A stretch of 64,000 nucleotides of DNA from Nocardioides speluncae (GCF_003121585.1 NZ_QEOO01000016.1:434001-498000); one strand, 5' to 3'; positions 33,870 through 42,398 are shown, counted from the first letter of the stretch. The notes: generated by a model from the sequence alone, not told the origin. Numbers and translations are program-made.

Positions 33870-34481
33870 TCAGGCTGGGTACGGGGCGGCGGCGCGGGCG
33901 GTGCGGGTGGCGTCGGCCCACCAGGAGAGCTGCTCGAGCATCGCCTTGGCGTAGACCTCGGCGTCGGAGTCGAGGGGCCGGCCGTCCTCGCCGAACGCCT
34001 TCCAGTACGCCGGGAAGCTGAGGCCGTTGCGGATGGTGACCGCGTGCAGCTCGGTGAAGACGTTCTCCAGGTGCAGCACCGCGTGCCGGCCGCCGGCCGC
34101 GCCGCCGTACGACACGAACGCCACCGGCTTGGCCGCCCACTGGGTGAAGTGCCAGTCGATGGCCGCCTTGAGCGAGGCCGGGTAGCTGTGGTTGTACTCC
34201 GGGGTCACGAGCAGGAACGCGTCGGCGGCCGCGAGCCGGTCGGTCAGCCCGGCCATCGCGGCCGGTCGCGGGTAGCTGTCGCCGGCGGCCAGCGGCGACT
34301 CCGGCGGCAGCGCCACCGGCAGCTCGAAGTCGGCCAGGTCGATGACGTCGAGCTCGAAGGCGCCGTGCCCCTCGACCTGCTCGGCCGCCCAGCGGGCGAC
34401 GACCGGCCCGAACCGGCCTTCGCGGACGCTGCCGACGATGAGAGCGAGTCGCGGCTTGGATGTCGTGTTCTCTGTGTTCAT
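33870..34481 (-). CDS. NADPH-dependent FMN reductase family protein
   Basis: 203 residues of flavodoxin-like fold: FMN phosphate loop LIVGSVREGRFGPVVARW at the start, TPEYNHSYPASLKAAIDW near 95 (flavin-binding signature), and F-V-S-Y-G-G-A-A-G-G-R-H-A. Enzymes of this group reduce flavins, quinones, chromate or azo dyes with NAD(P)H. Divergent from the XRE regulator gene, 101 bases away, which may control it. No ribosome site is seen upstream of the ATG. Confidence 0.88.
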   Translation of the reverse strand: MNTENTTSKPRLALIVGSVREGRFGPVVARWAAEQVEGHGAFELDVIDLADFELPVALPPESPLAAGDSYPRPAAMAGLTDRLAAADAFLLVTPEYNHSYPASLKAAIDWHFTQWAAKPVAFVSYGGAAGGRHAVLHLENVFTELHAVTIRNGLSFPAYWKAFGEDGRPLDSDAEVYAKAMLEQLSWWADATRTARAAAPYPA

Positions 34482-34570
34482 GTCGGCCAGCGTGGGCGCG
34501 ACCGGCCGCGCGAGGGAGACCGCGCTGAGACTGGCCGTGACAGGGCCACCCTCGGTGACCAGCCGGTGCC

Positions 34571-34576
34571 TACCCT
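34571..34576 (+). promoter_or_regulatory. -10 box TACCCT for a leaderless XRE-regulator transcript
   Basis: TACCCT ends 6 bases before GTG 34583 and there is no ribosome-binding site. The divergent FMN reductase shares this region. Confidence 0.5.
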
Positions 34577-34582
34577 CGAAGG

Positions 34583-35416
34583 GTGAGTGAAAGCACCTTG
34601 GGCGGATACATCCGTGCCCGCCGCGACCAGACCCAGCCGGCCGACGTCGGTCTTCCGCCCGGCCTGCGCCGCCGGGCGCCCGGGCTCCGGCGTGCCGAGC
34701 TGGCCATGCTGGCTGGGATCAGCGTCGAGTACCTGGTGCGGCTGGAGCAGGGCCGCGACCACAACCCGTCAGGCCAGGTCCTCGGGGCGCTCGCCGACGC
34801 GCTGCGGCTGACCCCTGAGGAGCGGGTGCACCTCAAGCGGCTGTCCAATGTGACCTCGGGCGAGTGCGGCTACGTCGCTCGTCCGCCCAGCCACGAGGTC
34901 CGGCCGACCGTGCTCGCGCTTCTGGAGCAGCTGGAGCCGGCGCCGGGGGTGCTGCTCAACCGGGTCAGCGACGTCCTCGCCTACACGTCGGGCTACGAGC
35001 TGGTGGCCGGGCCGGTCGGCCTGCTGGACGGTACGCCGCCCAACCTGCTGCGCTTCCTGTTCAACGACGAGCGGGCCAAGACCGCCTTCCCCGACTGGGA
35101 CCAGGTCGTTCTCCGGCACTCCCAGCAGCTCCGGCTGATGCAGCCGGACCCGCACGTCGACGCACTGATCGACGAGCTCGGGCTCTGCGAGGGCGAGGAC
35201 CTCCGCGACCCGCTGGCCGACGCCAGGCTGCCGAGGACCTCCGGCATCGAGCGCTGGCAGCACCCGGAGGCCGGTGAGCTCCGGCTGAGCTTCGAGACCC
35301 TGGAGCTGCCGGTCGGCGACGAGCAGCGGCTCGTCGTACACGCCGCTGCCGATGACGCGACCGCGGCCCGCCTCGACGGACTGGTCCGTCGAGGCGGGCT
35401 GCGGGCTGTTACCTAG
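34583..35416 (+). CDS. XRE-family regulator with MmyB-like ligand domain
   Basis: 277 residues. N-terminal helix-turn-helix: L-P-P-G-L-R-R-R-A-P-G-L-R-R-A-E-L-A-M-L-A-G-I-S-V-E-Y-L-V-R-L-E-Q-G-R, typical of actinobacterial XRE/MmyB regulators. It is followed by the MmyB PAS-like domain (LEQLEPAPGVLLNRVSDVLAYTSGYELVAG; LLRFLFNDERAKTAFPDWDQV; ELRLSFETLELPVGDEQRLVVHAA), which is thought to bind a small hydrophobic ligand. Such regulators often control an adjacent divergent oxidoreductase, here the FMN reductase. Confidence 0.9.
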   Translation: MSESTLGGYIRARRDQTQPADVGLPPGLRRRAPGLRRAELAMLAGISVEYLVRLEQGRDHNPSGQVLGALADALRLTPEERVHLKRLSNVTSGECGYVARPPSHEVRPTVLALLEQLEPAPGVLLNRVSDVLAYTSGYELVAGPVGLLDGTPPNLLRFLFNDERAKTAFPDWDQVVLRHSQQLRLMQPDPHVDALIDELGLCEGEDLRDPLADARLPRTSGIERWQHPEAGELRLSFETLELPVGDEQRLVVHAAADDATAARLDGLVRRGGLRAVT

Positions 35417-35418
35417 CC

Positions 35419-37323
35419 TCACCAGGTGGCGAGGGCCTTCTTCACCTCCGCCCGGAACATCTCGACCGAGACCTTCGAGATGCCGGTCTGGTTCGCGTTG
35501 AACTTCGCGCAGGTGTCGGCGTCGACCGAGGCGAACGAGCACGGAACCTCGGCGTTCCAGTAGCGGCCGTAGACGTACGGCGAGTCGCTGATCGCGCCGG
35601 CACGGGTCTTGAACGGCAGCCAGATGGTGCCACCGACGGTGCGGCTGTGCGCGGTGGTGGTGTTGCAGTCCGCGCCGCTGCCGCCCCAGCTCGGGCAGTA
35701 GCCGTACGAGCCGCCCTTGGAGCGGGTCACGACGTGCGACAGGAACGTCGCCCGCTCGCTCGCGCTCAGACCGGCGGCGGTGGCCTCGGCCTCGATCATC
35801 GACTTCAGCGAGCCGTTGCCGATCGCGCCACCGGACATGTAGCTGTAGAGCAGGTTGCGGTGCCCGGTGTTGAGCAGGGTGGTGTCCTGGATCCGCTCGT
35901 AGATCTTGCCGGCGTCGACCAGGGTCAGCCAGTTGTGGGTCAGCGGCTGGGGTGACGCGTCACCGTCGCAGCCGATCCGGTGGTTGACGCTGGACTTGGT
36001 CATGCCGGCCAGGGTCTTGGTGCTGTTCAGCGCCGCGAACCCGTAGCGCCGGGTGAGCGCGTCGGTGGTGCGGTTGTCGGACTGCTGCAGGGTCTGCTTG
36101 ATGATCACCGGGCCGAGCTGGTCGGAGTAGGTGTTGTCGGTCTGCAGGTTGCCGGAGCTGTCGTACGCGCACCGGTTCTTGTCGTCGCTGTAGTCGAAGT
36201 CGCCCGGGTAGCGAGCGGCCTGGCCGGGCGCGGCGTACCAGGTGACCGGCGTGGTGGTCGTGGTGGCGGCGTTGTTCTGAATGTCCCGCATGGCCGTCAC
36301 CGCGTGCACGATCTTGATCATGCTGGCCGGCTCGAACTGGTTGTCGTGGCCGATGCCCAGCTTGGTCGGGCCGCCCACCCGCTTGAGGTAGAAGCCCCAC
36401 TTGCCGGTCATGCTCCCGGCCGAGTTCTGCACGCGGCGGGTCTCGGCGTCGACGTTGCCGAGGTACAGCGCGTGGTAGCGGGTCCCGGCCGCGGTCGAGT
36501 AGCCCTTGACCTGGAAGATGCGAGCCCCGAACTGGTTGGCCGCCTCGTGGACCTGGGTCGCGGTGACGCCGTGCAGCCACCACCAGTACTCACCGGCACG
36601 CTTCTGCATGACCACGTCGAACCGGCCGTTCGAGAGCCGCTCGAGGTTGATCGGCCGGGCCTTCTTCTGGCTCAGCAGCGACGACACCTGCGCCGAGGTG
36701 ACGTTGTAGTAGTGCCACCAGGACTTGGCGTCCACGCCGGTGTTCTTGATGTAGATCGCGGAGAACCGGTTGCCGGAGGCGTGCCGGTCGACGTCGATCA
36801 CCCGCATGTTGTTGTTCGAGGTGTACGACGTGATCGTGCTCAGCGGCACGTTGTAGTGCCAGCCCCAGGCCTTGGCGGCCGAGCCGGAGTTCTTGACCAT
36901 CACCACGGCGTACCGAGTGCCGGCCGCCGTCGAGTACGGCTCGATGTCGATCAGCCGGGCCTTGTTGGTGTTGAGCTTGCTGATCACCTGACTCGGGGTC
37001 ATGCCGTAGTACCACCACCAGGCGCGGGCATAGGTCCCGCTGTTCTTCACGTACGAGACGTCGAACCGGGGACTGGAGCTGCGGACCTCGAGGTCGACGA
37101 TCCGGTAGCCCTGGTTGACGAAGCCGGTCGCCGAGCTCGGGGTGACGTTGTAGTGCCAGCCCCAGTTGGTGACCACCTGGCTGTTGCGGTCGGGGTCGGG
37201 TACGGCGGGCACGGCTGCTGCCTGCTGGCCGGACCCGATCAGGGCCGCCAACGACAGACTGACGGCCAGGGTGAGCAGCGCGGAAACCGCGCGGCGGAGA
37301 GTGCTGCCGGTTGTGCTGAGCAT
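35419..37323 (-). CDS. Secreted serine beta-lactamase-fold hydrolase with N-terminal tandem repeats
   Basis: 634 residues with a long signal peptide (RRAVSALLTLAVSLSLAALIGS). The first 300 residues hold about five repeats of about 50 residues with the pattern N-W-G-W-H-Y-N-V-T/ W-W-Y-Y-G-M-T-P-S-Q-V, then R-L-I-D-I-E-P-Y, then R-Y-A-V-V-M-V-K-N-S-G. They resemble the beta-propeller-like bacterial tandem repeat (BTRD1) seen in polyglycine-hydrolase-like proteins. The C-terminal half is a beta-lactamase/class A-like hydrolase: S-M-I-K in FEPASMIKIVHAV gives the Ser and Lys. GAGGAGG lies 7 bases before the ATG. It is secreted; the substrate is unknown. Confidence 0.8.
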   Translation of the reverse strand: MLSTTGSTLRRAVSALLTLAVSLSLAALIGSGQQAAAVPAVPDPDRNSQVVTNWGWHYNVTPSSATGFVNQGYRIVDLEVRSSSPRFDVSYVKNSGTYARAWWWYYGMTPSQVISKLNTNKARLIDIEPYSTAAGTRYAVVMVKNSGSAAKAWGWHYNVPLSTITSYTSNNNMRVIDVDRHASGNRFSAIYIKNTGVDAKSWWHYYNVTSAQVSSLLSQKKARPINLERLSNGRFDVVMQKRAGEYWWWLHGVTATQVHEAANQFGARIFQVKGYSTAAGTRYHALYLGNVDAETRRVQNSAGSMTGKWGFYLKRVGGPTKLGIGHDNQFEPASMIKIVHAVTAMRDIQNNAATTTTTPVTWYAAPGQAARYPGDFDYSDDKNRCAYDSSGNLQTDNTYSDQLGPVIIKQTLQQSDNRTTDALTRRYGFAALNSTKTLAGMTKSSVNHRIGCDGDASPQPLTHNWLTLVDAGKIYERIQDTTLLNTGHRNLLYSYMSGGAIGNGSLKSMIEAEATAAGLSASERATFLSHVVTRSKGGSYGYCPSWGGSGADCNTTTAHSRTVGGTIWLPFKTRAGAISDSPYVYGRYWNAEVPCSFASVDADTCAKFNANQTGISKVSVEMFRAEVKKALATW

Positions 37324-37407
37324 CGTGAGCCTCCTCAGGCTTCGGTTGGTTGTCGAAGCAAGGAGGCGCGGCCCGGGCCGATCCCAATAGAAACCGCGAA
37401 AGAATCC

Positions 37408-38256
37408 TCAGCTCGTCGGCACGGGCTCCCGAGGAGGCCGTCCGAGGAGGCCGGCGACGATCGCCAGCGCCACCGTCGCGACCAGCCCGGCGACAGCGAT
37501 CACGACGTACGACGTGGAGAGGTCGCGGGTCAGCACGTCCCAGAGGACCCCGATGAGATCTCGGTCCCCCGTGGGCACCTCGTCGAGCACCGCGGACCGC
37601 ACGGTCCGCAGCGCCACCAGTGCCAGCGCGACCATGACCGCGGACCCGGCCGCCAGCCAGGCCAGCGCCCGGAGGCGCCGCCGGGCAACGAGGATCGTCA
37701 GCGCCGCAAGCACCAGCCAGGCGATCGGCAGCCAGAAGCCGAGGTTCTCGGCGAGCGCGTAGCCGTCCTGCGCGCGGCGGAGGTCGTCGCCGCGCGCCAC
37801 CGTGAACCTGATCGGCGGTATGTCGCTGTCGGCGACCGGCAGCCCTTCCTTGCGCAGGCCCTTGGCCGCCTCCTTCGCCACCGGCTGCAGGTCGATGGTG
37901 ATCCGGTCGGAGCTGGACCGGTCGTCGAGGACCTTCACCAGCTCCTGGTGGGCGACCCGGTTGGCGGTACGCCAGACGCCGGGGAACTCCGGACCGTCGA
38001 CGACCCGGTCCACCGCGGCGTCGACCCGCTTCTCCTCCGGCCTGACCTCGGGCACCTGCCTGATGATCTCGGCCGACACCCGGTCGACGGTCTCCTGCTT
38101 GACGGTGTCGTTCTCGGCGAGTGGCGCGACCGTCTCGACGTACCCGGAGGTGTCGGCGACCTCCTGGACCACCCAGACCGACAGCACGCTCGCCGGCAGC
38201 ACCACGCAGGCCAGGATCCCGAGAAGCGCGGCGAGCAGGCCGCGCGCGATGTTCAT
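37408..38256 (-). CDS. Membrane protein with an extracytoplasmic domain, function unknown
   Basis: 282 residues. One N-terminal membrane helix (GLLAALLGILACVVLPASVLSVWVV) is followed by an extracytoplasmic helical domain rich in Asp/Glu/Arg (ETVAPLAENDTVKQETVDRVSAEIIRQVPEVRPEE). Three more membrane helices follow (about residues 177-195, 203-220, 245-270). The arrangement is common in uncharacterised actinobacterial membrane proteins. It starts 7 bases after the AIM24 gene's stop, so the two form an operon. No catalytic motif seen. Confidence 0.75.
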   Translation of the reverse strand: MNIARGLLAALLGILACVVLPASVLSVWVVQEVADTSGYVETVAPLAENDTVKQETVDRVSAEIIRQVPEVRPEEKRVDAAVDRVVDGPEFPGVWRTANRVAHQELVKVLDDRSSSDRITIDLQPVAKEAAKGLRKEGLPVADSDIPPIRFTVARGDDLRRAQDGYALAENLGFWLPIAWLVLAALTILVARRRLRALAWLAAGSAVMVALALVALRTVRSAVLDEVPTGDRDLIGVLWDVLTRDLSTSYVVIAVAGLVATVALAIVAGLLGRPPREPVPTS

Positions 38257-38263
38257 GTGGCGA

Positions 38264-38932
38264 TCACCCGGCCGCGACCGGGCTCCACTCGAAGGCCTGG
38301 ACGACGACGAAGCCGGGACCCTGGAAGACGTACTGCAGGGCCTCGCCGGTGCCGCCGCGCAGCATCGAGGACATGTTCATCGAGCTGTGCACGGTCGGCG
38401 ACAGGTTGGCGCTCCAGCACACGGCCGCGTTGGGGTCGACGAAGACCGGGCCGCGCGAGCAGTCGAGCACGACCGGCATCCCGACCACGTTGATCGCGAC
38501 CGTGCCGGTGCCACCGACGGTGGTGTTGAACAGGCCCGCGCCCATCACCATGCCGGCACCCTTGGTGCGCTCGATGTCCCAGGTGAGGTTGGCGTCGAAG
38601 GCGAGCAGGTTGCGGCTGTTGAGGCTGATCCCCTCGTTCTCGAGATGCATCAGGTTGATGTAGCCGGCCGAGTCGGCGAAGTACACCTCGCCCTGCCCGG
38701 AGCAGCGCATCAGCGAAACGTTCTCGCTGGTGAGGATCTTCTTGGCGAGCTTGCCGACGCTCCCGGCCTTCTCGTGGTGGAACTGGATGTTGCCGTTGTA
38801 GGCCACCATCGAGCCCTTCGCGGCCAGCACCTCCGGGCCGAGAGCGACGCGGAGCATCTGGGGGTTCTGCAGGATGTAGCGCTCCTGGCTCTGCTTGGCC
38901 AGGTTGGTCTGGTCGAAGAGATCGCTTCTCAT
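38264..38932 (-). CDS. AIM24 family protein
   Basis: 222 residues of the AIM24/TIGR00266 beta-rich fold: V-A-L-G-P-E-V-L-A-A-K-G-S-M-V-A-Y-N-G-N-I-Q-F near the start, then LMRCSGQGEVYFADSAG, NLLAFDANLTWDIERTKGAG and GTGEALQYVFQGPGFVVVQ. Bacterial members are widespread; their role is unclear (phospholipid or tryptophan-RNA-binding attenuator-like fold). AGGATG lies 6 bases before ATG 38932. It forms an operon with the membrane protein that follows and is divergent from a lipoprotein gene. Confidence 0.85.
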   Translation of the reverse strand: MRSDLFDQTNLAKQSQERYILQNPQMLRVALGPEVLAAKGSMVAYNGNIQFHHEKAGSVGKLAKKILTSENVSLMRCSGQGEVYFADSAGYINLMHLENEGISLNSRNLLAFDANLTWDIERTKGAGMVMGAGLFNTTVGGTGTVAINVVGMPVVLDCSRGPVFVDPNAAVCWSANLSPTVHSSMNMSSMLRGGTGEALQYVFQGPGFVVVQAFEWSPVAAG

Positions 38933-39023
38933 GCGCACATCCTGCACCGCGGGTGGTAGCGCGTGTAGGCCAACCCGCCATCGCGCTCGGAACCGGATTC
39001 CGTTCGGCCCCGTCGCATCCGGC

Positions 39024-39488
39024 ATGAAGACGCTGATCACCTCTGTCTGCGCCGTGACCGCACTCACCACGCTGGCCGGCTGCTCGCTGATCAACTGGGT
39101 GAGCAAGGACGACACCGAGCAGACCGAGGGCCAGGTCGGCAGCCTGGTGACCGACTGGTCGCAGGCCGAGTACGGCGACAGCGACCTGGAGGCGCTCACC
39201 AACGACGACACCCTGCTGCTGACCGACGAGGCCGAGCGCGCGGCGTGGCTGGCAACGCTGCCGAAGGAGCTCGACGGCGCGCCGGTCACCGAGGTCGACC
39301 TGAGCGAGAACCTGCTCGTGGTGGGCGGCTACCACAAGTGCATGGAGCAGGGCCGGGTCGTGGCCGAGCCCGACCGGGCCACGGTCCGCTTCACGACGTA
39401 CATCGCGCCCGAGGACCGCAACACCAACTGCGGGTGGGCGCCGTACACGGTCGAGGTGTGGCAGGTCCCGCTCAGCGAGCTGGGCTAG
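39024..39488 (+). CDS. Small lipoprotein, function unknown
   Basis: 154 residues. Lipoprotein signal with lipobox LAGC (MKTLITSVCAVTALTTLAGC). The mature part is acidic and has D-L-S-E-N-L-L-V-V-G-G-Y-H-K-C-M-E and N-T-N-C-G-W-A-P-Y-T-V-E-V-W, with two cysteines that could pair. It is anchored on the outer membrane face. No family recognised. Its last 17 bases overlap the convergent EXPERA-like gene. Confidence 0.7.
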   Translation: MKTLITSVCAVTALTTLAGCSLINWVSKDDTEQTEGQVGSLVTDWSQAEYGDSDLEALTNDDTLLLTDEAERAAWLATLPKELDGAPVTEVDLSENLLVVGGYHKCMEQGRVVAEPDRATVRFTTYIAPEDRNTNCGWAPYTVEVWQVPLSELG

Positions 39489-40218
39489 ACCCGGGGACGA
39501 AGAAGCGGAGGCAGATCACGCTCGCGGTCAGTGCCGCGGCCGGCCACAGCGCGCCGAGCCCAAAGTAGAGGAACGGCCCGATCCAGGAGTCAGTGGCGAC
39601 GTTGTCCCACTTCTCCACCACGCCACTCTGGAAGACGTAGTACGTCGCGTTGTAGGCCTGCAACGCGCCACCCACGCCCATCAGCAGGTAGCCCGGGCGG
39701 GTGCGGCCGCGCAGCAGCAGGAGCAGACCGGTCAGGCCGGTGCCCATCCCCACGAGCCAGCCCATCTCGCTGGCGACCATGTACGACGACACGGTGCCGT
39801 AGTGCGTGTCGGCCGAGCCGTACCCCCACCACGAGATGAAGCGCGGCAGGTTGCCGGTGGTCACCTCGGCGCCGGTGATGGCGTCGTTGAACAGGATGAG
39901 CGGCAGTTGCCAGGTGCAGCTGACGAAGGTCGAGAGCGCGAACCACGACATCACGAACCCGCGCAGGCGGTCTGGCCGCGGGAAGCGCCGCAGCAGCAGC
40001 GGTCCGAAGACCGCGGTCGTCAGCAGGAGCGCGCCGCTGACGTTCGCTACCCGCGCGGTGTGGATCGGTTCCCAGTCCCGGAGTCCGCCCACGGCGATCC
40101 AGACGGCGAGCGACGCCGGGATCGCGACTGCGACACCCAGACCGACGAGCCAGGCCAGCCGCCGTGCGTGCGCCTTGGTGAGCGGATCTGCTGACGGCAC
40201 GCCCCACACGGTGGCCAC
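39472..40218 (-). CDS. Emopamil-binding/EXPERA-like integral membrane protein
   Basis: 248 residues with about 6-7 membrane helices. Conserved-looking polar residues lie inside helices: S-C-T-W-Q-L-P-L-I-L-F-N, then S-W-W-G-Y-G-S-A-D, and A-Y-N-A-T-Y-Y-V-F-Q. This resembles EBP/EXPERA domains, sterol isomerase-like membrane proteins. GTG start 1 base after the VOC stop, so it is in one operon with the VOC gene and probably repressed by the divergent TetR. A role in steroid or hydrophobic-substrate metabolism is inferred only. Confidence 0.55.
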   Translation of the reverse strand: MATVWGVPSADPLTKAHARRLAWLVGLGVAVAIPASLAVWIAVGGLRDWEPIHTARVANVSGALLLTTAVFGPLLLRRFPRPDRLRGFVMSWFALSTFVSCTWQLPLILFNDAITGAEVTTGNLPRFISWWGYGSADTHYGTVSSYMVASEMGWLVGMGTGLTGLLLLLRGRTRPGYLLMGVGGALQAYNATYYVFQSGVVEKWDNVATDSWIGPFLYFGLGALWPAAALTASVICLRFFVPGSSPAR

Positions 40219-40219
40219 G

Positions 40220-40726
40220 TCAGACCGCCCGGTACGGCGCGGCGCTGGCCGCCTTGATGTCGTCGTAGAACGCGACCATCGACGGCCCGAGCTGGGCCAG
40301 CTCGAGGAACGGGATGCCACCCAGCCCCGGCTCGACGTAGGCGAACCGTATCTCGCCGCCGGCCATCGTGCCGGCCGAGAGCACCTCCGGGTCGCCGGCG
40401 GCCGCGAGCGTGGCGGCCAGGTCCTCGACGTACCAGCAGGCGTGGTGCAGGCCGGGCCCGTGCTCGGCGAGGAACTCGGTGTACAGGCTGTCGCCACTGA
40501 CCGGCTGGATCAGCTCGAGCTGCAGGTCGCCGACGTAGCTCATCGAGATGTGGGCGGTGAAGTCCGCCGGCTTCCCACGCAGCGAGCACTCCTCCGGTCC
40601 GAAGTGGATGTCGTCCAGGCGGGTCCAGCGATCGAGCTGGTGGCGGCTCCCGAACTCCGCCTCGGCGGCGGCGATGTCGTCGACGACCCAGGCGAGCTGG
40701 GCCATCGGACCGGTCAGGTAGTGCAT
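40220..40726 (-). CDS. VOC family protein (glyoxalase/epimerase-like)
   Basis: 168 residues with VOC signatures: A-Q-L-A-W-V-V-D-D-I-A-A-A at the N-terminus, then LELIQPVSGDSLYTEFL, G-L-H-H-A-C-W-Y-V-E-D-L near 91 and P-F-L-E-L-A-Q near 140. Metal ligands are plausible: H in GLHHACW, E in LELIQP, E in FLELAQ, as in methylmalonyl-CoA epimerase-like proteins. AAGGGATC precedes the ATG. Operon with the EXPERA-like gene and divergent from TetR. Confidence 0.8.
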   Translation of the reverse strand: MHYLTGPMAQLAWVVDDIAAAEAEFGSRHQLDRWTRLDDIHFGPEECSLRGKPADFTAHISMSYVGDLQLELIQPVSGDSLYTEFLAEHGPGLHHACWYVEDLAATLAAAGDPEVLSAGTMAGGEIRFAYVEPGLGGIPFLELAQLGPSMVAFYDDIKAASAAPYRAV

Positions 40727-40757
40727 CGAGATCCCTTCGACGGCAGACCTTCGACAG

Positions 40758-40799
40758 GTTAAGGCAGTTGACTTAGCCGATCAAGACATTCGCCTTAAC
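40758..40799. promoter_or_regulatory. Candidate TetR operator between VOC and TetR genes
   Basis: GTTAAGGC (40758-40765) and GCCTTAAC (40792-40799) are exact inverted copies 26 bases apart, and TTGAC...TCAAG forms a smaller dyad between them. They lie in the 94-base divergent region. Autorepression and repression of the VOC operon are likely. Confidence 0.5.
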
Positions 40800-40806
40800 G
40801 GGTGGC

Positions 40807-40812
40807 TACGAT
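40807..40812 (+). promoter_or_regulatory. -10 box TACGAT for a leaderless TetR transcript
   Basis: TACGAT ends 8 bases before GTG 40821 with no ribosome-binding site; it is 7 bases from the right arm of the dyad. Confidence 0.5.
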
Positions 40813-40820
40813 GGTCGACC

Positions 40821-41453
40821 GTGAGCACTCGTCCAGACGCCCGCGAGGAGTTGCTCCTCGCGGCCGAGCGACTCGTCGCCGAGCGCGGCATCTCGGTCTC
40901 GCTGCGCGAGGTCGCGGCCGCCGCCGGGCAGCGCAACAACTCGGCTGTCGCCTATCACTTCGGGTCGAAGGACGATCTGGTCGCCGCGATCGTGGCGCGC
41001 CGGCTGGAGGCCATCGAGACCGAGCGCGTAGTGCTGCTGGCGACCGACGACCTCGAGCCGGCCACGGCCCCCGAGGACCGGGTACGGCAGCTGGTCCGGG
41101 TGCTGATCCGGCCGATGCTGACCACGCCGTACGCCGAGGGCTCCACCCACTACGCCCGCTTCCTGGAGAAGGTGCGCGACCATCCGGCCGTTGTCGAGAT
41201 GCCGCTGACCGACGACCGGTGGCCGGCGATCCGGACGGTGACGCGTCGGCTCGACGGTGCCCTCGGCGACCTCCCTGCTGCGGTACGGCGGCGCCGGCTG
41301 GCCGCGTTGACGTCGGTGATGTTCGCGCTGCTGGCCGACGCCGAGCGGCGTGGCGAGATCGGCGAGTCCGCTCAGCCCGTGACCGAGGCTGCGGTGGTGG
41401 ACATGCTGGTCGGCCTGCTCACTGCTCCGGCGGGGCCTCCGCCTCGGACTTGA
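40821..41453 (+). CDS. TetR-family transcriptional regulator
   Basis: 210 residues. N-terminal TetR helix-turn-helix: REELLLAAERLVAERGISVSLREVAAAAGQRNNSAVAYHFGSKDDLVAAIVARR. The C-terminal ligand domain is all-helical and of normal length. It is divergent from the VOC/EXPERA operon across an inverted repeat, so these are the likely targets. Its 3' end runs 35 bases into the convergent SRPBCC gene. Confidence 0.9.
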   Translation: MSTRPDAREELLLAAERLVAERGISVSLREVAAAAGQRNNSAVAYHFGSKDDLVAAIVARRLEAIETERVVLLATDDLEPATAPEDRVRQLVRVLIRPMLTTPYAEGSTHYARFLEKVRDHPAVVEMPLTDDRWPAIRTVTRRLDGALGDLPAAVRRRRLAALTSVMFALLADAERRGEIGESAQPVTEAAVVDMLVGLLTAPAGPPPRT

Positions 41454-41925
41454 TCCGTTCCAGGGTCTCGCGCATGCCCACCCGCAGTCGGGCCTGGTAC
41501 TTCGCGACACCGCCCATGAAGGCCTCAGTCAGCTCGAGCGAGAACTCCGAGATGCCGTCCGGCGCCGCGCGGCGCTGAACCACCGTCGTCCCGGCCTCTG
41601 ACGGGACGAGCGTGAAGGACCAGACCACCCAGTTCTCCTCGACCCGGAACGCGATCTCGGTGAGCGGCTCGAACCGGACCACCTCGGCATGGGTCTGCCA
41701 GACCAGCTCGCCGTCCTGGTTGCGGTTGCTGGTGCGGGTGCCGAGCCCGATCGGCTCCTCGCCGTACACCTTCATCGAGGTGACCGTCGGGCTCCACTCG
41801 GCCATCCGGGGCAGGTCGGAGACCAGCTCCCAGACCCGCTCCGGTGGCGCGGCGACCTCGATGGACTCCTCGATGAGCCGCTCGATCGCGGGGTCGATCG
41901 ACGGGTCGATCTCTGCGTCGGTCAT
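41419..41925 (-). CDS. SRPBCC family protein (copy 2)
   Basis: 168 residues of START/polyketide-cyclase-like fold: I-E-V-A-A-P-P-E-R-V-W-E-L-V-S-D-L-P-R-M-A-E-W-S-P, the common SRPBCC opening, then a beta-rich middle and a long C-terminal helix ending E-T-L-E-R-I-K-S-E-A-E-A. These proteins bind hydrophobic ligands or act on them. Tandem duplicate of the upstream gene, with a 4-base overlap (41922-41925), so both are translated together. Convergent overlap with TetR. Confidence 0.85.
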   Translation of the reverse strand: MTDAEIDPSIDPAIERLIEESIEVAAPPERVWELVSDLPRMAEWSPTVTSMKVYGEEPIGLGTRTSNRNQDGELVWQTHAEVVRFEPLTEIAFRVEENWVVWSFTLVPSEAGTTVVQRRAAPDGISEFSLELTEAFMGGVAKYQARLRVGMRETLERIKSEAEAPPEQ

Positions 41926-42398
41926 GCCTCGGCGTCCGTCTTCAGCCGCTCCAGGGTCTCGCGCATGCCGACCCGAGCCTGGTCCTGGTACTTGCCGATG
42001 CCACCGAAAGCGACCTTCTGCAGCCCCTGGGCGAGCCCGGCCATGCCGTCCGGCATCTCCCGGCGCTGGGTCAGCTTGGTCCCGGCCGCGGTGGGTGCGA
42101 GCGAGTACGACCAGATCGCCTTGTTGTCCTTGATCCGGAAGGCGAACTCGGTGTGCGGCTCGAACCGGATCACCTTGGACCGGGTCGGCCAGACCCGGAG
42201 GCCGCGCCGGTTGATGTTGATGGTGGTGGTGCCGAGGCCCACCGGACCGCCGCCACGGACGATCGTCTTGGCCACCTCCGGGCTCCAGGACGCCATCCGC
42301 GGCAGGTCGGTCACCAGCTGCCAGACCCGCTCGGGCGGCGCCGTGATCTCGATGGACTCCTCGAGCAGTGGATCGATGTCAGGGTTCGTGGTCGACAT
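41922..42398 (-). CDS. SRPBCC family protein (copy 1)
   Basis: 158 residues, closely similar to the following gene: I-E-I-T-A-P-P-E-R-V-W-Q-L-V-T-D-L-P-R-M-A-S-W-S-P near the N-terminus and ARVGMRETLERLKTDAEA at the end (R-V-G-M-R-E-T-L-E-R also in copy 2). Hydrophobic-cavity fold; ligand unknown. GGGAGCGAC lies before the ATG. A large dyad at 42412-42440 just upstream suggests repressor control. Confidence 0.85.
   Translation of the reverse strand: MSTTNPDIDPLLEESIEITAPPERVWQLVTDLPRMASWSPEVAKTIVRGGGPVGLGTTTININRRGLRVWPTRSKVIRFEPHTEFAFRIKDNKAIWSYSLAPTAAGTKLTQRREMPDGMAGLAQGLQKVAFGGIGKYQDQARVGMRETLERLKTDAEA

Noticed and set aside
35980..38493. Open frame of 837 codons on the + strand
   Set aside because: Antisense to the serine hydrolase and membrane-protein genes, which have signal peptides, motifs and ribosome sites.
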